Part shown: positions 8,928-16,692 of the stretch, in pieces | Position numbering within the stretch: the first letter of the stretch is position 1 | How the letters are laid out: each line of letters opens with the position of its first letter | Origin: Pseudoduganella umbonata | GTDB lineage: Bacteria; Pseudomonadota; Gammaproteobacteria; Burkholderiales; Burkholderiaceae_D | NCBI RefSeq assembly: GCF_014192225.1 | Contig: NZ_JACHXS010000009.1 | Location: 248,001 to 312,000 of the forward strand | Direction of reading: 5' to 3' | Length of the DNA: 64,000 nt | Translations under genes and position numbers: made by a program | The notes under the pieces: model-generated | Seen by the model: the letters and a program-made list of their open reading frames with translations, nothing else | The model's database searches: none | Told to the model about the DNA's origin: nothing

Positions 8928-10286
8928 TCAGTCCAGATCCTTCAGGATCTTCGCCAGCTTGCCGAACAACTCGTCGATGTGCGCCTTCTCGAACACCAGC
9001 GGCGGCGACAGCGCGATGATGTCGCCGGTGACGCGAATGAGCACGCCGTCGGCGAAGGCCTTCTTGAAGGCGGTGTAGGCGCGCATGCCCGGCTTGCCCG
9101 GAATCGGGGCAAGCTCGATGCCGGCGATCAGGCCGATGCAGCGCAGGTCGATCACGTTCGGCAGGCCCTTCAGCGAGTACACGGCATCGGCCCAGTACTC
9201 CTGCAGCCCGGCCGCATGGTCGAGGATCTTCTGTTCCTCGAACACCTCGAGCGTGGCGAGCGACGCGGCGCAGGCCAGCGGGTGGCCGGAGTACGTGTAG
9301 CCGTGGAACAGTTCGATGCCGGCCGGCGCATCCATGAACGCGTCGTGCACGAAGCCCTTGGTGAACACGGCGCCCATCGGCACGGTGCCGTTGGTGAGGC
9401 CTTTCGCGGTGGTCATCATGTCCGGCTCGACGTCGAAATAGTCGGCCGCGAACGGCGTCGTCATGCGGCCGAAGCCGGTGATCACTTCATCGAAGATCAG
9501 CAGGATGCCGTGCTTCGTGCACAGCTCGCGCAAGCGCTTCAGGTACCCCTTCGGCGGGATCAGCACCCCGGTGGACCCGGCCACCGGCTCGACGATCACG
9601 GCGGCGATGGTCGAGGCGTCGTGCAGCGCGACGATGCGTTCCAGTTCGTCCGCCAGGTGCGCGCCGTATTCGGGCTCGCCGCGCGTAAAGGCGTTCTTTT
9701 CCAGGTTGTGCGTGTGCGGCAGGTGGTCGACGCCCGGCAGCAGGGTGCCGTACTGCTTGCGGTTGCCGGCGATGCCGCCGACCGAGATGCCGCCGAAGCC
9801 CACGCCGTGATAGCCGCGCTCGCGGCCGATCAGCCGGGTACGTGCCGGTTCGCCGCGCGCCTTGTGGTACGCCAGCGCCATCTTGAGGGCCGTGTCCACC
9901 GCTTCCGATCCCGAGTTGGTATAGAACACGTGGCCGAATTTGTGGTTCGTGTAGGCCATCAGCTTTTCGGCCAGTTCGAACGCGGTCGGGTGGCCCATCT
10001 GGAAGGTGGGCGCGAAGTCCAGCGTGCCCACCATCTCGCGCACCGCCGCCACGATCCTCGGCTGCGCATGGCCGCACGGCACGCACCACAGGCCGGCGGT
10101 GCCGTCGAGCACCTGGTTGCCGTCGATATCCCTGTAGTGCACGCCGGCGGCGGAGACCAGCAGCCGGGGGCTGGCCTTGAAGTCGCGGTTATTCGTGAAA
10201 GGCATCCAGAAGGCGCCCATCGAATCGGGGTAAGGCGTGGACGAGGATGCCGGCTGCTGTGCGGACAAGTTTTCTGGTCGGTTCAT
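8928..10286 (-). CDS. Class III aminotransferase, probably beta-alanine--pyruvate transaminase
   Basis: 452 residues. Omega-amino acid:pyruvate transaminase type: FYTNSGSEAVDTALKMA, LIFDEVITGFGR (PLP-ring aspartate), and the Schiff-base lysine in TTAKGLTNGTVPMGAV. In this operon it would convert beta-alanine plus pyruvate to malonate semialdehyde plus alanine. I chose the ATG at 10286, preceded by GGGAGATCGC, over the ATG at 10298. The promoter upstream overlaps a RutR-like operator, and the MocR regulator is divergent. Family members also accept beta-aminoisobutyrate, GABA or taurine, so the donor is inferred from context. Confidence 0.88.
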   Translation of the reverse strand: MNRPENLSAQQPASSSTPYPDSMGAFWMPFTNNRDFKASPRLLVSAAGVHYRDIDGNQVLDGTAGLWCVPCGHAQPRIVAAVREMVGTLDFAPTFQMGHPTAFELAEKLMAYTNHKFGHVFYTNSGSEAVDTALKMALAYHKARGEPARTRLIGRERGYHGVGFGGISVGGIAGNRKQYGTLLPGVDHLPHTHNLEKNAFTRGEPEYGAHLADELERIVALHDASTIAAVIVEPVAGSTGVLIPPKGYLKRLRELCTKHGILLIFDEVITGFGRMTTPFAADYFDVEPDMMTTAKGLTNGTVPMGAVFTKGFVHDAFMDAPAGIELFHGYTYSGHPLACAASLATLEVFEEQKILDHAAGLQEYWADAVYSLKGLPNVIDLRCIGLIAGIELAPIPGKPGMRAYTAFKKAFADGVLIRVTGDIIALSPPLVFEKAHIDELFGKLAKILKDLD

Positions 10287-10319
10287 GCGATCTCCCATCG
10301 GGCCGGTTGGCCCTAAAAT

Positions 10320-10349
10320 TATTTACCAGTTGGCAAAATGATGATGCAA
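10320..10349 (-). promoter_or_regulatory. Promoter of the aminotransferase gene
   Basis: On the - strand, -35 TTGCAT (10344-10349) and -10 TAAATA (10320-10325) are separated by 18 bases, about 35 bases upstream of the aminotransferase ATG. The RutR-like palindrome covers the -10 and part of the spacer, so a bound repressor would block RNA polymerase. Confidence 0.55.
10322..10337. promoter_or_regulatory. RutR-like operator
   Basis: TTTACCAGTTGGCAAA is a 16-base near-perfect palindrome. It matches 11 of the 14 fixed positions of the E. coli RutR box TTGACCANNTGGTCAA (known from the literature). A RutR-type repressor is encoded 1.6 kb away. Confidence 0.6.
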
Positions 10350-10437
10350 TAATAGACACGCCGTTGACTATGTCACATATACACAATCGGCAAGGCGTTC
10401 CAACCGTACTGGTCTGAAAAACACTACAGTTCAAACG

Positions 10438-11913
10438 ATGGCAAGCAGACGAATGACCGCGCCGGAAATATCGGCGCCGATGGCATGGCCCGCGATCGCC
10501 ATCGAGCGGGCCAGCAAGGGCAGCCTGGTCGACAAGATCGTTGCCGTGCTGACGGGCATGATTTCGGGCAAGGAGCTGCGCATCGGCGCGAAGATGCCGT
10601 CCGTACGGCAATTCGCGAAGTGTAATGGCGTGAGTACCTTCACAGTCGTCGAGGCGTACGACCGGCTGGTCAACCTGGGCCTGCTGACGTCGCGGCGTGG
10701 TTCCGGCTATTACGTGGCGCGGCACGACATTGCGCCGCACCTGCCGCCGGTGGCCGTGGCCGGGCCGGCCACGGTCGACGCGCTGACCTCCGACCTGTAC
10801 TCCGGCGTGTCCGATGCGCTGCCGGTGGGCGCCGGCTGGCTGCCGCCCGAATGGTATGGCGAGGACACCATCCTCGATGCGGTGCGCCATGCGATGCGCA
10901 TTCCCGCCAACCGCCTGCGCGGCTACGGCCACCCGCTGGGCTTCCCGGCGCTGCGCCAGCACATTGCGGCCGTGCTGACGGACGAACTGTTTCCCGCCGA
11001 GGCGGACCAGGTGCTGCTGACGCACGGTGCCACCCACGCGTTCGACCTGATACTGCGCACGCTGACGCGGCCCGGCGATACCGTGTTCGTCGAGGATCCC
11101 GGCTACAGCAACCTGCTGTCGCTGATCCGCCACCATGGCTGCAATGCGGTCGGCATCCCGCGCGGCGAGCATGGCCTGGACCTGGATGCGCTGGCCGCGC
11201 AGGCGCGCCAGGCACAGCCCAAGCTCATGTTCGTCAACACGGTGCTGCAAAATCCGCTCGGCACCTCGCTGTCGCAGGCGCAGGCGCACCGGCTGCTGGC
11301 GATGGCCGAGCAGTTCGACTTCTGGCTGGTGGAAGACGACATCTACCGCGACCTTGCCGGCAGGGGCGAAGCGTCGCTGGCGGCAATGGACGGCCTGCGG
11401 CGCGTGATCCGCGTCGGCAGCTTCTCGAAGACGCTGTCGCCGGTGCTGCGGGTCGGTTCGATCTGCGCCTCCGGCTCGCTGATGCCGGAACTGGTGCGGG
11501 TGAAGATGCTGACCGGCCTGACGACTTCGGAGGTCAACGAACGCGCCGTGTACCACGCGGTCACGGGACGCGCCTATCGCCGGATGGTGGACCGGCTGGT
11601 CGCCCAGCTGGACGCCGGCCGCGAGCGCACCATCGAAGCGCTGGCCGACGTGGGCATGGCGCCGCTGGCCCGGCCACGCGGCGGCATGTTCGTTGCCGCC
11701 GGCTGGAACGTGCCGCCGGCGCCTGATTGCAACGCCCGCACCATCGCCGATGCCGCCCTGCGGGCCGGTATCCTGCTGTCGCCGGACGAATTCTTCCTGC
11801 TGCGGCCCAGCACGACGGTCTGGTTCCGCTTCAACGTGGCGTATGCGCACGACCCCGTGCTGCGCGCCTTCCTGCAAGCCGCCTTCGAACCACTGTCACG
11901 GAGAACGCCATGA
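10438..11913 (+). CDS. MocR-type (GntR/aminotransferase fusion) transcriptional regulator
   Basis: 491 residues. A GntR winged helix occupies about residues 20-85 (RIGAKMPSVRQFAKCNGVST, then a GLLTSRRGSGYYV wing). A fold-type I aminotransferase-like domain follows, with the PLP lysine in SFSKTLSPVLRVGS. MocR proteins use PLP or an amino-acid adduct as effector. Divergent transcription from the aminotransferase gene suggests it controls the beta-alanine step, as GabR-type regulators do for GABA. Its stop overlaps the next gene's ATG (ATGA), so the two regulators are probably translated together. Confidence 0.9.
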   Translation: MASRRMTAPEISAPMAWPAIAIERASKGSLVDKIVAVLTGMISGKELRIGAKMPSVRQFAKCNGVSTFTVVEAYDRLVNLGLLTSRRGSGYYVARHDIAPHLPPVAVAGPATVDALTSDLYSGVSDALPVGAGWLPPEWYGEDTILDAVRHAMRIPANRLRGYGHPLGFPALRQHIAAVLTDELFPAEADQVLLTHGATHAFDLILRTLTRPGDTVFVEDPGYSNLLSLIRHHGCNAVGIPRGEHGLDLDALAAQARQAQPKLMFVNTVLQNPLGTSLSQAQAHRLLAMAEQFDFWLVEDDIYRDLAGRGEASLAAMDGLRRVIRVGSFSKTLSPVLRVGSICASGSLMPELVRVKMLTGLTTSEVNERAVYHAVTGRAYRRMVDRLVAQLDAGRERTIEALADVGMAPLARPRGGMFVAAGWNVPPAPDCNARTIADAALRAGILLSPDEFFLLRPSTTVWFRFNVAYAHDPVLRAFLQAAFEPLSRRTP

Positions 11914-12602
11914 ATGGCAAGAACGGCAAGAACGGCAAGAACGGCAAGAACGAAGCATCCGCCACCGCCACCTCGCGCCGCATGCAGAACCGCGACCGGC
12001 TGGAGGCGGACATCGCCGCGGTCGCGGTGCGCATATTTGCCGAATGCGGCTACGAAGGAACGTCGGTGGCGGCCATCGCGGAAGGCGCAGGACTGTCGAA
12101 GCAGAACCTGATGTACTACTTCCCGACCAAGCAGGAGCTGTACCGCCGCGTGCTGGACGATGTGCTGGACGAATGGCTGGAACGCATGTCGAGCCTGGCG
12201 CAGGGCGCGGCCGATGGCGCCGGCGACCCGGCCGACCTGCTGCGCGCCTATGTGCAGGCCAAGCTGCGCTTCTCGCAGGAGCAGCCTTACGCGTCGCGCG
12301 TGTATGCGATGGAAGTGATCGGCGGTGCCAGGCTGTATGGAGAGCAGATCAGGGAGCGCGTGGTCCCGGTGCTCAAGCGCGACATCGAGGTGTTCGAGAG
12401 TTGGATCGCCGCCGGCCGCATCGCCGCCGTGAACGCCACGCACCTGCTGTTCGCGATCTGGGCGATGACGCAGTCCTATGCGGACTTCGCCGCGCAGATG
12501 GCGCTGGTGCTGGACCGGCGCCAGTTGCTGGACAAGGATTACCGGGACGCCGGGGACACCATCGTCAGGCTGGTGCTGGCGGCGACCCGGCCCGGCGGCT
12601 GA
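11910..12602 (+). CDS. rutR: TetR-family repressor, RutR type
   Basis: 230 residues. The helix-turn-helix SVAAIAEGAGLSKQNLMYYF and the following PTKQELYRRVLDDVLDEWLE match RutR, as does the ligand-domain segment LLFAIWAMTQSYADFAAQM (E. coli RutR has LIFMIWASTQHYADFATQ). RutR-type proteins sense uracil or thymine and repress pyrimidine degradation. It starts with ATG at 11910 inside the ATGA overlap with the MocR gene; a weak CGGAGAACGCC lies upstream. The N-terminus contains four nine-base repeats encoding Gly-Lys-Asn. Its probable operator is at 10322. Confidence 0.85.
   Translation: MNGKNGKNGKNGKNEASATATSRRMQNRDRLEADIAAVAVRIFAECGYEGTSVAAIAEGAGLSKQNLMYYFPTKQELYRRVLDDVLDEWLERMSSLAQGAADGAGDPADLLRAYVQAKLRFSQEQPYASRVYAMEVIGGARLYGEQIRERVVPVLKRDIEVFESWIAAGRIAAVNATHLLFAIWAMTQSYADFAAQMALVLDRRQLLDKDYRDAGDTIVRLVLAATRPGG
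11916..11951 (+). repeat. Four tandem GGCAAGAAC repeats in the rutR N-terminus
   Basis: Four exact in-frame copies of a nine-base unit encode Gly-Lys-Asn four times, just after Met-Asn. This is slippage-prone but frame-preserving and forms a basic, probably disordered arm before the helix-turn-helix. Confidence 0.9.
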
Positions 12603-12636
12603 AGGGTGCGATGCCGGGCCGCCGGGATGATGGCGC

Positions 12637-13749
12637 TCAGCGCGTAAAGCACTCGCGGCGGCGCGCACGGCCCACGCCGAACACCGCCAGGCCGGCCATG
12701 ATCATCGCGACCATGGTCGGTTCCGGTACCGGCGACAGGGAATCGACGTTGCCGGTGAACGGCTGCACGTGCACCTGGGCGCGCAGGTCCAGCGCGTTGG
12801 CGAACAGGCCGCCTTCGATATCGGCGGTATTCGTGACCAGTGCATCGGTGGCCAGTACGGTGCCGCCGAACTGCGAACTGATCGTCAGGCTGGTCGCATC
12901 GTAGAAGTTCCAGATCACCTGGCTGCCGACGTTTCGGGCGCTGCCGCCAAGGAAATTGGCGTGGATCGAGGCGCTCTTGATATCCGTATTCATGATGACG
13001 GTGGTGGCACCGTTCAGCTTGAAGTCGAACTCGTTTGCCGCGAACAGGGTGTCGTCGATGCCGGTCAGGTCGAACACGGCCACGCCGGTGGCATCGGCAA
13101 CGGCCGAGAAGGTGGCTTTCGAGCCGTCGAACTTGACCGTGCTGCCGGTCGAATCCAGTCGCGACAGCGAATTCGACAGGTTGTTCAGTACGCCGCCGAA
13201 ATTGGTGGACGTGGCGGCGGCGTTGGCGGTGGCCATCCCGGCCGTCATGCCGGCGAGCGTGCCACCGTTGATGGGCGAATTCGTCACCGTGCCGGTCACC
13301 AGGCCGCCACGGTCGAGCCTGGAATCCACAACATTGCCCGCGACATACGCGGCGCCGTTGAACGTCGTGCCGGAAACGTTGCCGTTGATGACGCTGCTGC
13401 CATCGTTCACCAGCAGGTTGCTGGCCGAACCGTTGATGACGGCCCCGCCCTGGTTCACCATCAGGTTACCCTGGCCCCATTGGTTCTTGCTGCCGACGAC
13501 CGAGCCGGCGGTGAGGCCGGCGTAGTCGGATTTCGGCGCCGCGCCGAGCTGGTTGCCGTACTGGCCATCGGTGACGGTGCCGGCGGCCCAGGTGCGCCCA
13601 TGGACGTGGCCGCCCGGACGGGCCGTGATGTCCGTGAGCGACACGGCATTCATCTGGTTCAGTACCTGGGTGGCCGTCAGCGGCGCCGGGGCGGCATGGG
13701 CGATGGCAAACGCGGCGGACAGTATGGCGGCAATGGTCAGTCGTAGCAT
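12637..13749 (-). CDS. Choice-of-anchor A family PEP-CTERM protein
   Basis: 370 residues with an N-terminal signal peptide (MLRLTIAAILSAAFAIAHAA). The central part is rich in Asn/Gly turns (SNLLVNDGSSVINGNVSG, DSRLDRGGLVTGTVTNSP), typical of choice-of-anchor A adhesin-like beta domains. The C-terminus has the PEP-CTERM signal: VPEPTMVAMIMAGLAVFGVG followed by basic RARRRE. It should be exported and processed by an exosortase, probably for the exopolysaccharide matrix. No exosortase is in the window. The gene converges with rutR with only 34 bases between the stops. Confidence 0.85.
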   Translation of the reverse strand: MLRLTIAAILSAAFAIAHAAPAPLTATQVLNQMNAVSLTDITARPGGHVHGRTWAAGTVTDGQYGNQLGAAPKSDYAGLTAGSVVGSKNQWGQGNLMVNQGGAVINGSASNLLVNDGSSVINGNVSGTTFNGAAYVAGNVVDSRLDRGGLVTGTVTNSPINGGTLAGMTAGMATANAAATSTNFGGVLNNLSNSLSRLDSTGSTVKFDGSKATFSAVADATGVAVFDLTGIDDTLFAANEFDFKLNGATTVIMNTDIKSASIHANFLGGSARNVGSQVIWNFYDATSLTISSQFGGTVLATDALVTNTADIEGGLFANALDLRAQVHVQPFTGNVDSLSPVPEPTMVAMIMAGLAVFGVGRARRRECFTR

Positions 13750-14000
13750 GGATTCCCTGAGATGTTTGTTATATGAAATATAAATTTCCTATAGGATACC
13801 ATGGGGCACCTTTCGGCTTGCGTCGAGTCAAGGAAAATGCTGATTGTTGGTAATTTTTGTTGCGTTTTTCGTAGTGCCGGCTCCCATCCGTCCGCCATCG
13901 CCGCAATTCATCCCTCCGGAATCGCCGTTTATCGGCTGGCCGTTCCACCCTGCCGGCGGGCGCGCTACAGTGCGGTCATCGATTGAAGGAGAACCTGCTC
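13750..14000. other. Divergent intergenic region, PEP-CTERM gene / small membrane protein
   Basis: 251 bases without a convincing gene. The part next to the PEP-CTERM gene is AT-rich (TTATATGAAATATAAATTTCC) and should hold its promoter. I saw no clear sigma-54 site. The right end carries AAGGAG before the ATG at 14001. Confidence 0.5.
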
Positions 14001-14273
14001 ATGAAGACCATCAACAAAACCTGCACCGAAACCCTGCGCGACGCCTATGACGCAACCGTGCGGATCGTACGGCACGCGATGCGCCGCCTGGAGCGCATGC
14101 CCTGGCCGACCCTGCTGGCCGTCTGCGTGATGCTGGCCCTGCTGGTTACGGTGCTGCCGCTGGCGCTGACGCTGTTCGTGCTGTTCCTGCTCGTGAAGCT
14201 GGTGGCGGGCGCACTGGGCGGTAAGCGGAACGGGCCGCGCCACCGCGAACATGCCCAGCCCAGCGGCCAGTAA
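14001..14273 (+). CDS. Small membrane protein upstream of a LytS-type kinase
   Basis: 90 residues. A basic, amphipathic N-terminal third (MKTINKTCTETLRDAYDATV, then RIVRHAMRRLERM) is followed by a long hydrophobic region (LLAVCVMLALLVTVLPLAL and LFVLFLLVKLVAG) and a GGKRNGPRHRE tail. I do not recognise a named family. The hydrophobic part and its VKLVAGALGGKR end resemble the N-terminal membrane segment of the histidine kinase encoded next (LKVLAGGKRK), so it may be a free-standing paralogue of that sensor part. The start at 14001 has AAGGAG seven to eight bases upstream; an earlier TTG at 13983 would overlap that site. Confidence 0.65.
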   Translation: MKTINKTCTETLRDAYDATVRIVRHAMRRLERMPWPTLLAVCVMLALLVTVLPLALTLFVLFLLVKLVAGALGGKRNGPRHREHAQPSGQ

Positions 14274-14306
14274 GTTCACGCGATTTCGAAGGCAGACGGG
14301 TTGGCA

Positions 14307-15230
14307 ATGAAGACAGCAACGACCGGCGCCCGCGGCGCCCTGGGATTCGTGCGCGAGCTGGGCGACACCGCCAGCTCGCTGTGGTGGCAATTCTTCGACT
14401 GGCTGGCCCAGGTGCCGATGCGCCAGCTCGTGGTGACCTGGGTGCTGGCAACGCTGCTGGCCTGCACCCCGGTGATCCACCCGGAGCAGGTGGTGGCATT
14501 CATCTTCATCTCGCTGGGCCTGAAGGTGCTGGCGGGCGGCAAGCGCAAGGCCGAGATCGAGGCGCGCCGTGCTTCCGAGCAGGCCGGCACCGAAGAGCTG
14601 GAACGCCGGCTGGTGGAAGCGCGGATGGCCGCGCTGCAGGCCCAGGTGGAGCCGCATTTCCTGTTCAACACGCTGGCGCTGATCGGCCAGCTGATCGAGA
14701 CCGATCCGCCGCAGGCGGCGCGCATCCACCAGCACCTGATCGATTACCTGCGCTCGACGTTGCCGCAGATGCGCGCGCGCGGCAACGGCACGCTGGGCCG
14801 GCAGATCGGGCTGTCGCGCTCCTACCTGGCGATCATGCAGGCACGCATGAAGGCGCGGCTGGCCGTGTCGATCGACGTGCCGCCCGAACTGGAAAGTGCC
14901 ACGTTCCCGCCGATGATGCTGCAGATCCTGATCGAGAACGCCATCAAGCACGGGCTGGAACCGAAGATCGAAGGCGGCCGGATCGATATCCGCGCCTCCG
15001 CCACCGGCGCGATGCTGCAGGTGGACGTGCAGGACGACGGCGTGGGCTTCTCGTGCTACGCCGGCGACGGCATCGGCCTGGCCAATGTGCGCGAGCGGCT
15101 CAAGCTGATGTACGGCACGCGTGCCGAACTGCAGATCGAAACGCCGCCCGAAGGCGGCTGCCGGGCCGCCATCCGGGTGCCGTTCGCGCCGGACATCTTC
15201 GCGCAAAAGCCGATGGGAACGTCCCCATGA
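14307..15230 (+). CDS. LytS/YehU-type sensor histidine kinase
   Basis: 307 residues. The N-terminus has about two membrane segments (residues 35-80). A coiled stretch follows, then the His_kinase domain with the phospho-acceptor histidine in QVEPHFLFNTLALIGQLI, and the ATPase N-box IENAIKHGLEPKIEGGRI and G-box DDGVGF. It probably phosphorylates the LytR-type regulator encoded directly downstream (overlap ATGA). No extracellular ligand domain is present, so the signal may be membrane- or partner-derived; the small upstream membrane protein is a candidate. Confidence 0.9.
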   Translation: MKTATTGARGALGFVRELGDTASSLWWQFFDWLAQVPMRQLVVTWVLATLLACTPVIHPEQVVAFIFISLGLKVLAGGKRKAEIEARRASEQAGTEELERRLVEARMAALQAQVEPHFLFNTLALIGQLIETDPPQAARIHQHLIDYLRSTLPQMRARGNGTLGRQIGLSRSYLAIMQARMKARLAVSIDVPPELESATFPPMMLQILIENAIKHGLEPKIEGGRIDIRASATGAMLQVDVQDDGVGFSCYAGDGIGLANVRERLKLMYGTRAELQIETPPEGGCRAAIRVPFAPDIFAQKPMGTSP

Positions 15231-16003
15231 GCAGCCCCACCGCCCTGATCGCGGACGACGAAGAACCGATGCGCGACATGCTGCGCACGCGGCTGCGCGA
15301 ATGCTGGCCGGAGCTGGCGATCGTGGCCGAGGCGTCGAACGGCGTCGAAGCGATCGCGCTGGCCGGCCAGCACCAGCCGGACGTGGTGTTCCTCGATATC
15401 CGCATGCCCGGCCTTTCCGGCATCGAGGCGGCGCGCATGCTGTTCAACCGCTGCCACATCGTGTTCGTCACCGCCTACGACCAGTATGCGATCGAGGCGT
15501 TCGAACAGGGCGCGCTCGACTACCTGCTGAAACCGGTCGGCGGCGAACGGCTGAGGACCACGTGCGCGCGGCTCAAGGAACGCATCGGGCAGCAGCCGAA
15601 CGATATCGCGGCGCAGCTGTCGCGGCTGCTGGACGGGCGAGCCGGCGCCGCTGAATCGGGCCGCGGCGGCAAGCGCGACTACCTGCACTGGATCCAGGCC
15701 CAGGTCGGCAGCAGCTTGCGGATGATCAGCACACGCGAGATCCTGTTCTTCCAGGCCGACGAAAAGTACACCCGCGTGCAGACGTCGCAGGGCGAGGTTT
15801 TGATCCGCAAGACCCTGAAGGAACTGGCGGACGAACTGGATCCGGACGAGTTCTGGCGCATCCACCGCTCCACGCTGGTGCGCGTCGATGCGATCGCGGA
15901 AGTGACGCGCGACCTGCGCGGGCGGCAGATGCTGCGCGTGAAAAACTTCCCCGAGCAGCTCGAAGTCAGTCGCGGCAACACCCATTTATTCCAGCAAATG
16001 TAA
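15227..16003 (+). CDS. LytR/AlgR-family response regulator
   Basis: 258 residues. The receiver domain (about 1-125) has the acidic pocket LIADDEEPM, the phospho-acceptor Asp in VVFLDIRMPGLSG and the Lys in DYLLKPVG. A LytTR DNA-binding domain (about 150-255) includes REILFFQADEKYTRVQTSQG and FWRIHRSTLVRVDAI. It overlaps the kinase gene by four bases, a classical two-component pair. The targets are unknown; the nearby PEP-CTERM gene or the small membrane protein would be simple candidates. Confidence 0.93.
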   Translation: MSSPTALIADDEEPMRDMLRTRLRECWPELAIVAEASNGVEAIALAGQHQPDVVFLDIRMPGLSGIEAARMLFNRCHIVFVTAYDQYAIEAFEQGALDYLLKPVGGERLRTTCARLKERIGQQPNDIAAQLSRLLDGRAGAAESGRGGKRDYLHWIQAQVGSSLRMISTREILFFQADEKYTRVQTSQGEVLIRKTLKELADELDPDEFWRIHRSTLVRVDAIAEVTRDLRGRQMLRVKNFPEQLEVSRGNTHLFQQM

Positions 16004-16017
16004 GCCGTTGTGCGGCC

Positions 16018-16056
16018 GCTCATGTGTTGCGCTCATGTGTTGCGCTCATGCGTTGC
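16018..16056. repeat. Three tandem 13-base repeats
   Basis: GCTCATGTGTTGC occurs three times in a row (one base differs in the third copy), with a partial fourth unit. It lies 14 bases after the response-regulator stop. No function is evident. Confidence 0.85.
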
Positions 16057-16162
16057 GCCCATGCCGGCCGGCAGTACCTGACTTTGCTTGCCCCTGCTTG
16101 TGCGCTGGTCTATATTGGGATTTCGCCTACCAGGAACCCGCAACAGAACAGGGAGAAGCGCA

Positions 16163-16660
16163 ATGACGACGACATGGGATATGGGAGATGGGGCTGAACC
16201 CAGGACGACGGCACCCACGATGACCATACCGAGGCAAACGCGCGCAACCATCATGCCTTGCCTGCGCTACCGCGACGCCCCCGCCGCCATCGAATGGCTG
16301 TGCAGCACGCTGGGCTTCGAAGCCACCCTCGTGGTGCGCAACGAGGATGGCACGGTGGCCCATGCCCAGCTTTCCTACGGCAACGGCATGATCATGCTGG
16401 GCTCGGTTTTCGATACCGACTATGGGCGCCTGCTGAAGCAGCCTTCGGAAACGGGCGGGTTCGTCACCCAGGGCGCCTACCTCGCCGTCAACGATGCCGA
16501 TCGGGTGCACGAGCGCGTGATGGATGCCGGCGGCGAAGTCGTGCTGCCGCTGCAGGACGAAGACTACGGCGGCCGCGGCTTCACGTGCCGCGACCCGGAA
16601 GGGCATGTGTGGAGCATCGGCACCTACGATCCGTGGGCCGAGGCCGAACGGCCGCGCTGA
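16163..16660 (+). CDS. VOC / glyoxalase-bleomycin-resistance family protein
   Basis: 165 residues. After a short low-complexity N-terminus the vicinal-oxygen-chelate fold is readable: PCLRYRDAPAAIEWLCSTLG, then GGFVTQGAYLAVNDADRVHE, then GGEVVLPLQDEDYGGRGFTC and RDPEGHVWSIGTYDPW. This arrangement resembles the PhnB-like/YycE group of uncharacterised VOC proteins. The start at 16163 is supported by GGGAGAAGCGCA; an earlier in-frame start at 16088 has no such support. Substrate unknown. It stands alone between the two-component genes and the convergent deaminase gene. Confidence 0.75.
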   Translation: MTTTWDMGDGAEPRTTAPTMTIPRQTRATIMPCLRYRDAPAAIEWLCSTLGFEATLVVRNEDGTVAHAQLSYGNGMIMLGSVFDTDYGRLLKQPSETGGFVTQGAYLAVNDADRVHERVMDAGGEVVLPLQDEDYGGRGFTCRDPEGHVWSIGTYDPWAEAERPR

Positions 16661-16692
16661 CCGGCCCGCTTTCAGGCCAATGCGTCGCTCAG

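Noticed and set aside
13750..13983. Sigma-54 promoter for the PEP-CTERM gene
   Set aside because: No GG-N10-GC pair with the expected TGGCAC/TTGCA context could be found on the - strand.
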